Of a DNA stretch of 64,000 nt, positions 1 to 9,176 are shown piece by piece. The DNA comes from Bog-532 sp963732345. Lineage in GTDB: Bacteria > Actinomycetota > Actinomycetes > Streptosporangiales > Streptosporangiaceae. Within the stretch, counting starts at the first letter, position 1. Every line of letters begins with the position of its first letter. A program made the translations under genes and the position numbers. The notes beneath the pieces were generated by a model. It saw nothing but the letters and a program-made list of their open reading frames with translations. It was not told the origin of the DNA and did not search any database. The stretch covers positions 1 to 64,000 of the forward strand of contig CAVSZI010000003.1 of assembly GCA_963732345.1 (NCBI GenBank). Reading direction: 5' to 3'.

Positions 1-1035
1 GTCGTGGGCGGTGACGTGGGTGTCCGCGCGGCCCCTTTCCGCCCGGCCCCGCTTGTTGTTCCACCCCTTCGGCGCCGGCTTGGCGCCGGTGTAGGGGACG
101 AAGTGGTCATCGACGTAATACACCCCGGACAGGACCGGGTCGGCGGCCAGCATCGCCGAGGCGAACATCCGCTGCACCTGCAGCGGATCGGTGCGATCCG
201 CGATCGCGGCCAGCCGCGGGCGCAGCGTCCGCAGGCCTGGGAGCCGGGACAGCCCGGCCAGCGGCCCGGCCTCGGCGCCGGGCAGGTGCTTGAACTGCTC
301 GGCCGTCGCCGCGCCCAGCGCGAAGCACAGGCTCACCGCCGACAGCAGCGCCACGTCACCGGGCCGGGCGTCCTCGCCCGCGGCGGCCTGCAGGATCTCC
401 CCGGCCCCGGCCCGCGTCCCGAACGCGTGCAGCAGCATCGCCCCTGCGTACCGGGACGAGACCGTCACCGGCCCCGCGGGCCGCTCCGCGTCCGCCGCTG
501 GCTGCGGCGGCACGGGCCCTCCGGGACCGGGCTGCTCCTCCGGCTCCGGCTCCGCGGCCTGCGTGTGAGCGGCCTCCGGTTCCGGTCGCGGCGCCTGCGG
601 CAGCGTGTCCTGCACGTGCGCACGGCCCAGCCGCCGCAGCACCGTGGACTGGTTCACCCCGAGCCGCCGGGCGATCTCCGCGTCCCGAGCCCCTTCGGCC
701 CGCCACGCCCGTGCCTGCTCCCACGACGCATCATCTGTCTCCCGGGGCCGTCCCGCCGGGCGGACCAGCGCGGCCGTCCCTTCCCGCAGCGCCCGCTGCC
801 GCAGCGTGGCCACGTAACTCGGGGTCAGCCCCAGCACCGCGGCCACGTCCTTCCCGCTGAACCCCAGCTGCCGCAGCGTCACCGCCGCCACGTGGCGCAT
901 CGCCGCGTCGTCCTCGCTGAACCGGGACAGCTCCACTGACCCGGCGAAGATCACCGTCTCCCCGCCGGCGTCCAAGCGGTGCAGATCACGCGGGCAGGGC
1001 ATGCCCTCCAGGATGGCGGCGGCAGCGGCGGACAT
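1..1035 (-). CDS. Putative transposase, 3' end beyond window
   Basis: A single open frame runs on the minus strand from an ATG at 1035 to the window edge (345 codons, no stop), so the C-terminus lies outside. The N-terminal third carries two helix-turn-helix-like stretches, one around LGFSGKDVAAVLGLTPSYV and one around IARRLGVNQSTVLRRLG, followed by a Pro/Glu-rich linker. The last part reads YYVDDHFVPYTG and then a Lys/Arg-rich stretch, resembling the start of a DDE catalytic core in long HTH-bearing transposases. It begins 85 bases beyond the point where the neighbouring group II intron is cut, which fits an insertion sequence. Family assignment is uncertain; the mobile nature is inferred from motif and context. 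Confidence 0.65.
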   Translation of the reverse strand, partial: MSAAAAAILEGMPCPRDLHRLDAGGETVIFAGSVELSRFSEDDAAMRHVAAVTLRQLGFSGKDVAAVLGLTPSYVATLRQRALREGTAALVRPAGRPRETDDASWEQARAWRAEGARDAEIARRLGVNQSTVLRRLGRAHVQDTLPQAPRPEPEAAHTQAAEPEPEEQPGPGGPVPPQPAADAERPAGPVTVSSRYAGAMLLHAFGTRAGAGEILQAAAGEDARPGDVALLSAVSLCFALGAATAEQFKHLPGAEAGPLAGLSRLPGLRTLRPRLAAIADRTDPLQVQRMFASAMLAADPVLSGVYYVDDHFVPYTGAKPAPKGWNNKRGRAERGRADTHVTAHD

Positions 1036-1119
1036 GCCTGCATTTTATCTTGATCTAACATATTATGCAAGGAAATGCGGACAGTAACCGCAGGTCAAAG
1101 GCATGCCTTCCGGAGATCT
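1..1119 (-). mobile_element. Insertion sequence interrupting a group II intron
   Basis: The intron copy at 1120-2773 is identical to the full copy up to base 1120 and then changes abruptly to unrelated sequence that leads into the transposase gene. This makes 1119 the probable outer end of an IS (end sequence on the minus strand AGATCTCCGGAAGG). The other end and any target duplication are outside the window. Confidence 0.55.
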
Positions 1120-2407
1120 GGGGCACGCGCAGGCCGATGACGCCATTGACGCTTTTCCGGCCGCTCGTGTTGTGCTGGGTGGTGATCTCGTAGCCGAGGA
1201 ATTTCGCCGCGCTGGTGCGCGCGTGCGTGATCAGGGTTTTCTCGCCTGATAGTTCTAGGTGGAGGTCGTCCCGCATGAACTGTGTCAGGCGCTGTTTGAT
1301 CTCCTCGGCTTCGGCTTTTGGTCCGGCGAACCCGAATAGCGTGTCGTCAGCGTAGCGTACGTATCGGAGTCGGCGGTAGCCAGGATCGTCGCAGTTCCCT
1401 ATCGGCAGGCGTGCCTGCCTTCTTCTCAGGTCCCGCGCCTTCTCCCGGTCACCTTTCTTCCGCGCATAGGCATAGGCTGCCGTCACTCTCCCGTATTCCT
1501 TGTTCCGGGTTCGCGTTTCCCCTCTGGTGTATTCTGGGATGAGCGTGTTCTCGACGAACTCGTCCAGCTTGTGCAAATAAATGCTGGAGAGGATTGGTGA
1601 AACCACCCCGCCTTGCGGCGCGCCGCTGAGCGTGGCATTCCACCGCCAGTCTTCCAGGTATCCGGCTGTCAGCATGTTCCGCATCAGCCGCAGGAACCGG
1701 TTGTCGTGGATTTTCTCCGCCAATATGCTGATCATGATCTCTTGATCAAAAGACCCGAAGCAGTCGGCGACATCACCCTCGACGAACCAGGCCGTCCCGC
1801 TCCAGGTGTCGGCCACCTCGCGCAGTGCGGTGTGACAGCCCCGGCGGGGACGGAACCCGTGGGAACGGCCGGAGAACTGCGGCTCGTAGTAGGCCTCCAG
1901 CAGGAGGCGCACCACTTCGCCGACGAGTTTGTCCGACCAGGCAGGCAATCCTAGAGGACGGAGTTTCCCGTTCTTTTTCGGGATGTAGATCCGCCTGACC
2001 GGGCTGAAGCGGTAGCGCTCGTGACGCACCGCATCAATGATCGCCCGTATCTTGTCCAGTGACATGCCGTCCACGGTCTCTGGCGTGGTCCCGGGCGTCA
2101 TCGCGCCGTCGTTGGCGTAGATCCGCCCGTAGGCCAGCAGATACAGTTGCGGGTTGAACAATTGCCGGTACAGCTCATCCAGCGGCAATCCCTTCTTGCC
2201 GCGCTCACGAAGGACACCCAGTACCGTTTCGGCGTTCTGCATTCCGCGTACCTCCCGGTCGTGAATATCCAGGTCACCTGTTCCCCTTTGCCCTGTGAAC
2301 GGCTTTCCCGTTCTCTCTGGCAGGCCGTTACCCCTGCCGACTACTATGGGAACTCCGTCGCCATAGGACTCGCGTCCCTTAGGCGATCCCGCGTTCGTCT
2401 TCGTCAT
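1055..2407 (-). pseudogene. Group II intron reverse transcriptase/maturase, truncated
   Basis: The same protein as that encoded at 7032-8975 is seen for about 429 residues, including the RT core (YADD at residues 352-355 of the long frame, and GAPQGGVVSP). It is then replaced by about 20 unrelated residues from the inserted IS, ending at a stop at 1055. The second half of the X/maturase region and the whole HNH endonuclease are missing, so it is unlikely to be functional. The probable start is the internal ATG at 2242, preceded by a good GGGAGGT site, rather than 2407. Confidence 0.85.
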
Positions 2408-2773
2408 ACGTCATAGCGCGACGTAGGTGGCCCACTCATCTCCTTGAATGTCCTCGCTGGACATCGCTCCGCATCCGGAGGATGTGCCTGGCAAGCCCCT
2501 GACTCGGCACAGGATGCGGCGTCGGCCCCGGGTATCTTTCCGACGGGCGGAGGCTTGCGCCTTCTGGAGATTAGGCTTCAGGCAATTCAGCTTTCACCAT
2601 ATCGCGCGGGTCCCCCGGTGCGCCGTCCCTGATACCTGGACCCGGCCACCGGTTTCCTGGCATGCTCTTGTCCCTGACAACCTTTCGGCATCGGGTAAGC
2701 CATTAGACCCAAGGACATTCCTCCAATCCTTCCCGGCTGAACCGGGGATATAACGAAGCGCCTCGCGGCGCAC
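1120..2773 (-). mobile_element. Group II intron, 3'-truncated copy
   Basis: The segment starts on the minus strand at 2773 with the canonical group II 5' end GTGCG. It matches the complete intron at 6666-8319 for 1654 bases with equal length and no visible difference in the parts compared. It then stops at 1120 inside the maturase gene, so the endonuclease domain and domains V and VI are absent from the window. It lies in inverted orientation to the full copy. Without domain V it cannot splice unless the missing part lies beyond the inserted IS. Confidence 0.85.
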
Positions 2774-3093
2774 GGGCTTCGCCCCAGCCCCACGAGCCAT
2801 GCATGCCTTGGACCCGTTTGGGGGCAAGCTCACGCAGGGACTCACGGTCAGAGTGACCGACCGCCGCCGCCCGCTCGCCGATGGATGGTGACCGTGACGC
2901 GAAGTGCGTATGAGCAGGTCAGGTGCGCTGTCATGGCGCTGTGGAGCGAGTGGCTTCCACGCTACGCTGCCGAAGACGATCCATGAACACCAAACTTGAC
3001 TCGATCACACCGACTTTGTGGGCCCTAGCCTTCTAGCCTTCTAGCCTTCTAGTAGGCCAGACCCCCTAGGCGCGCAACCCTGATGCTGGGGAT
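2774..3093. other. Intergenic: intron 5' exon and short tandem repeat
   Basis: No convincing gene is seen. Bases just above 2773 are the 5' exon of the truncated intron (minus-strand reading GGGGCGAAGCCC before GTGCG). The stretch also holds CAAACTTGACTCGATC at 2991-3006 and a CTAG-rich tandem repeat at 3025-3052, both of which recur near 41.8 kb. Confidence 0.5.
3025..3052. repeat. 8-bp tandem repeat (CTAGCCTT x3.5)
   Basis: Three exact copies of CTAGCCTT are followed by a further CTAG. The repeat is preceded by GGCCCTA and followed by GGCC, so the ends can pair around it. CTAG is normally rare in high-GC actinomycete DNA. The same layout, with a 9-bp unit, occurs at 41801-41827. Confidence 0.8.
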
Positions 3094-3744
3094 TTGTCTC
3101 CGGAGGTCGACATAACCACCTTGAAGCCCCGGCCTGACCTTGCCCAGACTCTGGCCGCGTTGGCGTGGGCCGCCGTGGCGTTGACGCCAGTCGGGTGGTT
3201 CTACGGTTTTCTTCCCTTCGGGTACAGCCACCTGGGCGACGTGACGGACGTCGGCATGATGACTGAGGGCTTGTGCTGTTCGCCGCCGCTCCCACGAGCG
3301 TGTTCATCCTGGCCGTCTACACGGCACGTGCCGGGCACCGGTCCGGCAAGATCGCTGTGATAGTGTCCGGGCTGCTGCTCCTGGCCACGCTCGTCATCAC
3401 GTTTGTCTTCTTTGTCTTCGCGTTGATGAACGGCCGGTGGATCGGCCAGGCCGTGGCCATGGCCTTGGTGGTCGCGGCGCTGGTTCTCGCCTCGGTGCTC
3501 TCCCGCAGGATTGCCGTGGTGGTGTCCGGGCTGCTGCTCCTGACCGGAACTTGGTTTCTCCGCGTGGCACAGCGGCGGGTGGATCAATGTAACCGTGATC
3601 GCCGTGATGGCAGCGGTCGCGGCGCTGGGTTTCGCCTGGGCGCGCTCCCGTAGCAAGCCGCCGCCCGGGCCGGACGATACCCGGCCATATCAGGCGCCCC
3701 GACGGACGTACAGAGGAGGTGGCAGCTCCGGTCGGGCGCGCTGA
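3094..3744 (+). pseudogene. Small integral membrane protein, frameshifted
   Basis: Three overlapping frames together make one plausible membrane protein. Residues from 3094 give a first hydrophobic segment (LAALAWAAVALTPVGWFYGF). The frame entering at about 3273 gives two or three more (VIVSGLLLLATLVITFVFFV and a Val/Leu/Ala-rich segment). A third frame from about 3580 gives another (VTVIAVMAAVAALGFAW) and a hydrophilic Pro/Arg/Gly tail ending at 3742-3744. The motif IAV(I/V)VSGLLLL occurs twice, suggesting an internal repeat. Two frame changes are needed, so this is either a decayed gene or two indel errors. Family not recognised. It converges on the ATPase gene with 9 bases between the stops. 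Confidence 0.45.
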
Positions 3745-3753
3745 CGGGCTGGA

Positions 3754-6489
3754 TCACGTCGTGGCGGTCCGCCGCCGCACGGCTTTGCGGATCTCGGCGG
3801 CCACCACGATCGACAGGGCCACGGCGGCGCAGATCAGCCACTGCCGGACGTCGAGCCCGACGGTCTTCATCACGGTCTGGAAGATGCCCAGGACGGTGGA
3901 CAGGACCAGCAGGACGAAGGACCCGCTGGTGGTGATGACGAACGTCTTGTCGGAGAACGTGTCAAGGGAGAACGCCGAGTCCCGTTCGTCTTTGGACTCG
4001 ATTGAGAAGAACAGGAGGAACAGCGCGAACGTGACCATGCCCATGGTCCGGGCGATGGCGAGCCCGTGCACCTGCTCCGCCCAGCTGATCACGCTGAGGG
4101 TGCCGATCGCCATCAGCAGGCCGGCGAAGGCGAGCCAGACGATGAGCGCGCGGGTCAGGATCGGCCGGCCGGGCGGCAGCGGCGGGCGGTCCATCAGCCC
4201 GGCGGCGGGTTTGCTGTAGCCGAGCCCGACCGACTGGATGGACAGCATGGTGAAGCTCACCCACAACGTCTGCAGCGGCAGCAGCGGTTCGCCGCCGGCG
4301 ATGTTGAAGATGCTGGCGGACAGGAACGTGATGATGTAGCCGAACAGGCCGCCGACCTGGAACCGGATGTACCGGGCGAGGTTGTCATACAGCCCGCGGC
4401 CGAGTTTCACGGCCTTGACGATGGTGGAGAAGTTGTCGTCGGTCAGGATCATCACCGCGGCTTCCTTGGTCACCTCGGTGCCGGTGCCCATCGCGATCCC
4501 GATGTCGGCCTTCTTCACCGCCGGCGCGTCGTTGACGCCGTCCCCGGTCATCGCGACGATCTGGCCTTCCTTCCTGAGGACGTCGACCAGGCGGACCTTG
4601 TGCTCGGGGCTGACGCGGGCGATCACGCCGATGTCATCGATCCTGTTCAGTGCCTGCTCGTCGCTCATGGCGGCGAACTCGGCGCCGGTGAGCACGGTGC
4701 CGTCGATGCCGAGCTGGCCGGCTACCGCGGCCGCGGTGACCGCGTAATCGCCGGTGATCATCCGGACCCGGATGCCGGCCTTCGTCGCCGTCGCGATCGA
4801 TGCCTTGGCCGTGGGGCGGGGCGGGTCGACGATGCCGACCAGGGCGAGCAGCTCCAGCCCGGTGACCAGCGGGAGCAGGTCGGCGCCGGGGTCGAAGGCC
4901 GCCGGGTCGAAGTCCTTGCGCGCGATGGCCATGACCCGCAGCCCCTGCTCGCCCAGCCGCTGGTTCTCGGCCAGATACCGCGACCGGAATCCGCCGTCAG
5001 CCGGCACGGGCCCGGCGTCGGCGTCGATGACCGTGGCGGCCCGGGGCAGTAGCTGATCGGGCGCGCCCTTGACGAAGCACCGGATCACCTGTTTGCCGGA
5101 CGCGTTGGTCATCTTGTGGAACGTGGCCATCAGCTTGTAGGCCGCGTCAAACGGCAGCTCGGCGATCCGCGGGTACCGCTCCCTGGTGGAGACCGCGTCG
5201 ATGCCGCCCTTGGCGGCCAGCACGACCAGCGCGCCCTCGGTCGGGTCGCCGATCAGCTCGCCGTCCCTGACCACCGCGTCCGACGCCAGCACCATCGGCA
5301 CCAGGAACTCATCCAGGCCGATGTCAGCCTGCCCGGCCACCCGGGTGATCCGCCCGGCGGTCGAGTAGCCCTTCCCCTCAACCGCGTACCGCCGGCCCTC
5401 GGCCACCATCTGGACCGCGGTCATCTGGTTCAGCGTCAGCGTGCCGGTCTTGTCCGAGTTGATCGCCGAGGTGGAGCCGAGCGTCTCGGTCGACGGCAGC
5501 CGCTTCATGATCGCGCCGGCCTTGGCGAGCCGCTCCGTCCCCCAGGCCAGGATGGTCGTGACCACCATGGGCAGCGCCACCGGGATCGCGGCGATGGCGA
5601 AAGCGACGGCGGCGTTAAAGGTCGCGATGAACGTGTCGCCGCGGGCCAGGTTCAGCGCCATCGACGCGACCAGCGCGATGCCCCCGATCACCAGGATCTG
5701 CCCCGTCAGCCGGTCCATCTGGCGGGTGAGCGGGGTCTTGACCGCCTGCTCCCCCCGCAGCATCCCGGAGATGTGGCCGACCTCGGTGGCCATCCCGATG
5801 GCCGTGACGACGAACTCGCCGGCACCGCGCGTGACGTTGGTGTTCATGAACACCATGCCGGTACGGTCGCCGAGCGGCGTGCCGGCGTCTTCCACCGCGG
5901 CGGTGCCCTTGGCGACCGGCAGGCTCTCCCCGGTCAGCGCGGACTCATCGACCTCCAGCGTGGCCGCCTTCAGCAGCCGCCCGTCCGCGGGCACGATATC
6001 GCCCGCCTCGACCGCGACGATGTCGCCGGGAACCAGCTGCCCGGCGGGGATCTCCGCCAGCTGCCCATCCCGCCGCACCCTGGCCGTGATGATCACCATC
6101 TTCTGCAGCGCGGCGACGGCCGCGGCGGCCTTGCCTTCCTGCTGCAGGCCCATGATGGCGTTGAACAGTGTCAGCAAGATCAGCAGGAGACCGGTGCCGA
6201 GCTGCTTGAGCGGGTACAGGCTGCCAATCCCGGCCGCGAGCAGCACGATCTGCATCGGATCGCGGCACTGGCGGAAGAACGCGTGCCAGCGGGACTCGGC
6301 CTGGCCGGCGGCGAGCTCGTTCGGGCCGAACCGCCCGGCCCGCGCGGCCGCCTCGGCCGAGCTGAGACCGCGCTGCCCGTCCACCCCTTCCGAGCGGAGG
6401 ACCTGGTCGGCGCCGAGCGTGTGCCACGCAAGCCCGCCGGCCGCTGGCGGCCATCCCGATCTCGGTGTATCCGCCACTGGAGAAGTCAT
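3754..6489 (-). CDS. P-type cation ATPase with atypical ion-site residues
   Basis: A full-length 911-residue pump with the P2/P3 layout: N-terminal cation-ATPase domain, two TM segments, actuator loop with TGES (186-189), TM3-4, phosphorylation site SDKTGT (Asp346), nucleotide domain with KGAPDQL, hinge TGDGVNDAP and C-terminal TM helices. TM4 reads PVALP (303-307) instead of the PEGLP of Ca2+ pumps, recalling the PVGLP of H+ pumps. TM6 reads LWVSFTML where Ca2+ pumps have LWVNLVTD, so the usual Glu, Asn and Asp ligands are absent. The transported ion cannot be assigned; a proton or another monovalent ion is an inference. The ATG at 6489 lies 177 bases from the group II intron, which is inserted upstream on the opposite strand. 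It is a paralogue of the truncated gene at 15593. Confidence 0.9.
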   Translation of the reverse strand: MTSPVADTPRSGWPPAAGGLAWHTLGADQVLRSEGVDGQRGLSSAEAAARAGRFGPNELAAGQAESRWHAFFRQCRDPMQIVLLAAGIGSLYPLKQLGTGLLLILLTLFNAIMGLQQEGKAAAAVAALQKMVIITARVRRDGQLAEIPAGQLVPGDIVAVEAGDIVPADGRLLKAATLEVDESALTGESLPVAKGTAAVEDAGTPLGDRTGMVFMNTNVTRGAGEFVVTAIGMATEVGHISGMLRGEQAVKTPLTRQMDRLTGQILVIGGIALVASMALNLARGDTFIATFNAAVAFAIAAIPVALPMVVTTILAWGTERLAKAGAIMKRLPSTETLGSTSAINSDKTGTLTLNQMTAVQMVAEGRRYAVEGKGYSTAGRITRVAGQADIGLDEFLVPMVLASDAVVRDGELIGDPTEGALVVLAAKGGIDAVSTRERYPRIAELPFDAAYKLMATFHKMTNASGKQVIRCFVKGAPDQLLPRAATVIDADAGPVPADGGFRSRYLAENQRLGEQGLRVMAIARKDFDPAAFDPGADLLPLVTGLELLALVGIVDPPRPTAKASIATATKAGIRVRMITGDYAVTAAAVAGQLGIDGTVLTGAEFAAMSDEQALNRIDDIGVIARVSPEHKVRLVDVLRKEGQIVAMTGDGVNDAPAVKKADIGIAMGTGTEVTKEAAVMILTDDNFSTIVKAVKLGRGLYDNLARYIRFQVGGLFGYIITFLSASIFNIAGGEPLLPLQTLWVSFTMLSIQSVGLGYSKPAAGLMDRPPLPPGRPILTRALIVWLAFAGLLMAIGTLSVISWAEQVHGLAIARTMGMVTFALFLLFFSIESKDERDSAFSLDTFSDKTFVITTSGSFVLLVLSTVLGIFQTVMKTVGLDVRQWLICAAVALSIVVAAEIRKAVRRRTATT

Positions 6490-7031
6490 GCCGATTCGTC
6501 GTATTTACTCTCGGCGACTATGAGCGGTCGCTACCAGCCCGCCGACGCTCCGGCCCGGCGCATATCTGCAGGCAGTGGCCTGACCTGCGTAAGCGCGCTC
6601 AAAATCGTAAAGGCGAGCGGAAAAGACCAGGTCAGCGGGTAGCTCGATGGTCTGAGGCGGAGCCTGTGCGCCGCGAGGCGCTTCGTTATATCCCCGGTTC
6701 AGCCGGGAAGGATTGGAGGAATGTCCTTGGGTCTAATGGCTTACCCGATGCCGAAAGGTTGTCAGGGACAAGAGCATGCCAGGAAACCGGTGGCCGGGTC
6801 CAGGTATCAGGGACGGCGCACCGGGGGACCCGCGCGATATGGTGAAAGCTGAATTGCCTGAAGCCTAATCTCCAGAAGGCGCAAGCCTCCGCCCGTCGGA
6901 AAGATACCCGGGGCCGACGCCGCATCCTGTGCCGAGTCAGGGGCTTGCCAGGCACATCCTCCGGATGCGGAGCGATGTCCAGCGAGGACATTCAAGGAGA
7001 TGAGTGGGCCACCTACGTCGCGCTATGACGT

Positions 7032-8975
7032 ATGACGAAGACGAACGCGGGATCGCCTAAGGGACGCGAGTCCTATGGCGACGGAGTTCCCATAGTAGTC
7101 GGCAGGGGTAACGGCCTGCCAGAGAGAACGGGAAAGCCGTTCACAGGGCAAAGGGGAACAGGTGACCTGGATATTCACGACCGGGAGGTACGCGGAATGC
7201 AGAACGCCGAAACGGTACTGGGTGTCCTTCGTGAGCGCGGCAAGAAGGGATTGCCGCTGGATGAGCTGTACCGGCAATTGTTCAACCCGCAACTGTATCT
7301 GCTGGCCTACGGGCGGATCTACGCCAACGACGGCGCGATGACGCCCGGGACCACGCCAGAGACCGTGGACGGCATGTCACTGGACAAGATACGGGCGATC
7401 ATTGATGCGGTGCGTCACGAGCGCTACCGCTTCAGCCCGGTCAGGCGGATCTACATCCCGAAAAAGAACGGGAAACTCCGTCCTCTAGGATTGCCTGCCT
7501 GGTCGGACAAACTCGTCGGCGAAGTGGTGCGCCTCCTGCTGGAGGCCTACTACGAGCCGCAGTTCTCCGGCCGTTCCCACGGGTTCCGTCCCCGCCGGGG
7601 CTGTCACACCGCACTGCGCGAGGTGGCCGACACCTGGAGCGGGACGGCCTGGTTCGTCGAGGGTGATGTCGCCGACTGCTTCGGGTCTTTTGATCAAGAG
7701 ATCATGATCAGCATATTGGCGGAGAAAATCCACGACAACCGGTTCCTGCGGCTGATGCGGAACATGCTGACAGCCGGATACCTGGAAGACTGGCGGTGGA
7801 ATGCCACGCTCAGCGGCGCGCCGCAAGGCGGGGTGGTTTCACCAATCCTCTCCAGCATTTATTTGCACAAGCTGGACGAGTTCGTCGAGAACACGCTCAT
7901 CCCAGAATACACCAGAGGGGAAACGCGAACCCGGAACAAGGAATACGGGAGAGTGACGGCAGCCTATGCCTATGCGCGGAAGAAAGGTGACCGGGAGAAG
8001 GCGCGGGACCTGAGAAGAAGGCAGGCACGCCTGCCGATAGGGAACTGCGACGATCCTGGCTACCGCCGACTCCGATACGTACGCTACGCTGACGACACGC
8101 TATTCGGGTTCGCCGGACCAAAAGCCGAAGCCGAGGAGATCAAACAGCGCCTGACACAGTTCATGCGGGACGACCTCCACCTAGAACTATCAGGCGAGAA
8201 AACCCTGATCACGCACGCGCGCACCAGCGCGGCGAAATTCCTCGGCTACGAGATCACCACCCAGCACAACACGAGCGGCCGGAAAAGCGTCAATGGCGTC
8301 ATCGGCCTGCGCGTGCCCCGGGCGGTGATCACCGCCAAAAGCGCGCCCTACCTGCGGCACGGCAGACCCGCCGCGCTGAACGCCCTGCAAAACCTCGACG
8401 ACCACGACATCGTGGAGGCCTACGGGGCTCAGTACCGGGGCATCGTGCAGTACTACCTGCTGGCCGGCGACGTCTACCGACTGAACCGGCTGCGGTGGGT
8501 GATGGAGAGCTCGCTGCTCAAGACGCTCGCAGCCAAGCACGGATCGTCGATGTCGGCGATGGCGGCCCGCTACAAGACCACCATCGGCACACCACACGGC
8601 CCGCGCACCTGCTTCGAAGCTGTCCGCCAGCGCGAGGGAAACCGTAAACCCCTGGTCGCACGATTCGGCGGAATCCCTCTCAAACGGCAAAAATACGCGG
8701 TCATCAGCGACCGCATCCCGGGCCAGAACCCCTACCGCTACAAAGAGCTGGTCATCCGGCTCCTGCGGAGACGGTGCGAACTGTGCGGGAACAGCGACCA
8801 AGTGCAAGTGCACCACATCGCCAGACTCGCCGAACTGCCACCACCCGGCCCCGGCCAGCCCGCATGGGCGAGACTCATGGCGAAGATGCGCCGCAAGTCC
8901 CTCGTGGTCTGCGAACCATGCCATGACCACATCCACACCGGGCAGCCATCAGCCGCTATCCCAACCACGACATAG
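7032..8975 (+). CDS. ltrA: Group II intron reverse transcriptase/maturase with HNH endonuclease
   Basis: The 647-residue intron-encoded protein reverse-transcribes the intron and helps it splice and insert. Domains in order are RT0-RT7 (IYIPKKNGKLRPLGLP near 140-155, SHGFRPRRGC near 182, GAPQGGVVSP 262-271, YADD 352-355), the X/maturase region (about 430-560), and an HNH endonuclease with CELCG, VHH, CEPCH and HIH near the C-terminus. The first 55 residues are not typical of the family. The internal ATG at 7197, preceded by GGGAGGT, gives a start at MQNAETVLG and is the more likely initiation site, leaving 7032-7196 as intron RNA structure. All catalytic motifs seen are intact, unlike the copy at 1055-2407. 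Confidence 0.93.
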   Translation: MTKTNAGSPKGRESYGDGVPIVVGRGNGLPERTGKPFTGQRGTGDLDIHDREVRGMQNAETVLGVLRERGKKGLPLDELYRQLFNPQLYLLAYGRIYANDGAMTPGTTPETVDGMSLDKIRAIIDAVRHERYRFSPVRRIYIPKKNGKLRPLGLPAWSDKLVGEVVRLLLEAYYEPQFSGRSHGFRPRRGCHTALREVADTWSGTAWFVEGDVADCFGSFDQEIMISILAEKIHDNRFLRLMRNMLTAGYLEDWRWNATLSGAPQGGVVSPILSSIYLHKLDEFVENTLIPEYTRGETRTRNKEYGRVTAAYAYARKKGDREKARDLRRRQARLPIGNCDDPGYRRLRYVRYADDTLFGFAGPKAEAEEIKQRLTQFMRDDLHLELSGEKTLITHARTSAAKFLGYEITTQHNTSGRKSVNGVIGLRVPRAVITAKSAPYLRHGRPAALNALQNLDDHDIVEAYGAQYRGIVQYYLLAGDVYRLNRLRWVMESSLLKTLAAKHGSSMSAMAARYKTTIGTPHGPRTCFEAVRQREGNRKPLVARFGGIPLKRQKYAVISDRIPGQNPYRYKELVIRLLRRRCELCGNSDQVQVHHIARLAELPPPGPGQPAWARLMAKMRRKSLVVCEPCHDHIHTGQPSAAIPTTT

Positions 8976-8984
8976 GTCACTAGA

Positions 8985-9019
8985 GAGCCGGATGCCTGGA
9001 AACCGGGCACGTCCGGTTC
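8985..9019 (+). ncRNA. Group II intron domain V
   Basis: A 35-base hairpin starting GAGCCGGATGCC, with a GGAAAC-type cap and ending GTCCGGTTC, matches the conserved shape of the group II catalytic domain V. It sits just after the maturase stop codon, where domain V is expected. Confidence 0.9.
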
Positions 9020-9176
9020 GGCGGGGGACCGCGCCGAAAAGGACCCGCCAACGCGGGCACCTCGCGGCGCGGTCTACCCAACCTCTGGGAGCCTGCTGAA
9101 CAAACCTCATTTCACCATGATCAACCTTGCAAAGCCGCAGTTCAGTGGCTTGGGTCTTGATCGAAAAGAGGATTAT

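Larger units (their letters stand above)
6666..9082 (+). mobile_element. Complete group II intron
   Basis: The 5' end GTGCG lies at 6666-6670, followed by about 365 bases of structured leader (domains I-III), the maturase gene in domain IV, a canonical domain V hairpin at 8985-9019, and a domain VI-like stem (GACCGCGCCG paired with CGGCGCGGTC) with an unpaired A near 9076. The 3' end is placed after AAC at 9082 by the group II rule that introns end in AY; this boundary is inferred. The IEP carries an HNH endonuclease, so the element should be retrohoming-competent in principle. It stands upstream of, and divergent from, the ATPase at 3754-6489. Confidence 0.88.

Noticed and set aside
4..939. 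Long plus-strand frame at the left edge
   Set aside because: It is the antisense of the transposase at 1-1035; its Arg/Pro-rich composition is typical of GC-driven shadow frames.
3025..3052. CRISPR-like repeat
   Set aside because: Units are contiguous without spacers and only 8 bp long. No CRISPR array or cas gene was found in the window.
3754..6489. Assignment as a proven proton pump (P3A)
   Set aside because: TM4 resembles P3A pumps, but the soluble domains and length are closer to P2-type pumps; motif evidence is not enough.
5116..6642. 508-residue plus-strand frame opposite the ATPase
   Set aside because: Antisense of a clearly coding ATPase, His/Asp/Gly-rich with no family features.
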